From: Legionella genomosp. 1 | Lineage (GTDB): Bacteria; Pseudomonadota; Gammaproteobacteria; Legionellales; Legionellaceae | Reading direction: 5' to 3' | Length of the DNA stretch: 64,000 nt | NCBI GenBank assembly: GCA_945878975.1 | Contig: CAMCUM010000004.1 | Location: 28,280-92,279, forward strand | In this document: piece by piece, positions 63,932-64,000 of the stretch | Numbering within the stretch: the first letter of the stretch is position 1 | Layout: every line of letters begins with the position of its first letter | Program-made: the position numbers and the translations under genes | The notes under the pieces: model-generated | What the model was told of the DNA's origin: nothing | Seen by the model: the letters and a program-made list of their open reading frames with translations, nothing else | Database searches by the model: none

Positions 63932-64000
63932 ATGGATATGCTTGATATTTACACTGACTATTTGATATGCCAAAACAAGCACGCGACTGCAACGGGTTTG
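63932..64000 (+). mobile_element. Start of a DDE transposase gene (insertion sequence)
   Basis: AGGAG lies 6 nt before ATG 63932. The 23 codons before the window edge read MDMLDIYTDYLICQNK then HATATGL, which resembles the start of IS4/IS701-type transposases (DYL...TTATGLSxLLDG). The rest lies beyond the window, so family assignment is tentative. Confidence 0.6.

Overview
The window comes from a moderately AT-rich gamma-proteobacterium, most likely of the order Legionellales (Legionella/Coxiella/Rickettsiella/Berkiella-like). That is an inference from gene content: the LetS/BarA-type hybrid kinase, the lptM-dapF, bamE-fur and tig-clpP-clpX-lon-hupB-ppiD orders, a PPi-dependent phosphofructokinase, several large recognisable-to-nothing proteins of the kind secreted by Dot/Icm bacteria, paired Pht-like MFS carriers, and many decayed genes and small palindromic elements. 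No rRNA or species marker is present, so the genus is not fixed.

Layout. 1-1.7 kb: end of lepA, then lepB and rnc. 1.8-2.9 kb: two small hypothetical genes and repeats. 2.9-4.6 kb: gltX and a DUF1840 gene. 4.8-9.0 kb: hybrid sensor kinase and PPi-PFK. 9.1-12.8 kb: a 541-aa unknown protein, then a repeat-rich graveyard with gene fragments and a VOC protein. 12.8-22.1 kb: the classic proteostasis cluster (tig, clpP, clpX, lon, hupB, ppiD) with six tRNA genes (Asp, Val, Leu, His, Arg, Pro). 22.2-31.5 kb: tyrosine recombinase, a uup-ridA-spoT-rpoZ-gmk run, and divergent rph-proC-yggT. 31.8-38.5 kb: accessory region with an internally deleted metallophosphoesterase, a GH16 glucanase, a 371-aa membrane-tailed protein, rimO, and an 844-aa protein with an atypical kinase motif set and a G10 tract at its start. 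38.6-45.2 kb: two MFS carriers coupled to deoB, then an 894-aa protein built of three divergent repeats. 45.2-55.6 kb: pyrD, BON protein, N-formylglutamate amidohydrolase-like gene, IS110 remnant split by a palindromic element, fur/bamE/rnfH/ratA/esterase, a frameshifted small gene with intact promoter, lptM-dapF-trkA-trkH. 55.6-63.5 kb: eight collinear minus-strand genes for a dedicated fatty-acid pathway. 63.7-64 kb: small ORF and the first codons of a transposase.

The most interesting system is the fatty-acid block: enoyl-ACP reductase (FabL type), xseA, FadL-like porin, then a promoter, an oversized ACP, a double-hotdog dehydratase, an intact ketosynthase, a ketosynthase whose active-site Cys is Ala, and an LpxL/HtrB-type acyltransferase. 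The second half has the same logic as the rhizobial acpXL-fabZXL-fabFXL-lpxXL set that makes and transfers very-long-chain acyl groups to lipid A. The other strong lead is the set of putative host-directed proteins (371, 541, 844 and 894 aa), of which one carries a homopolymer suited to phase switching and two share a membrane-hairpin tail with a 116-aa protein.

At least three families of short inverted-repeat elements (MITE-like) are scattered through the intergenic space, and some lie at gene breaks.
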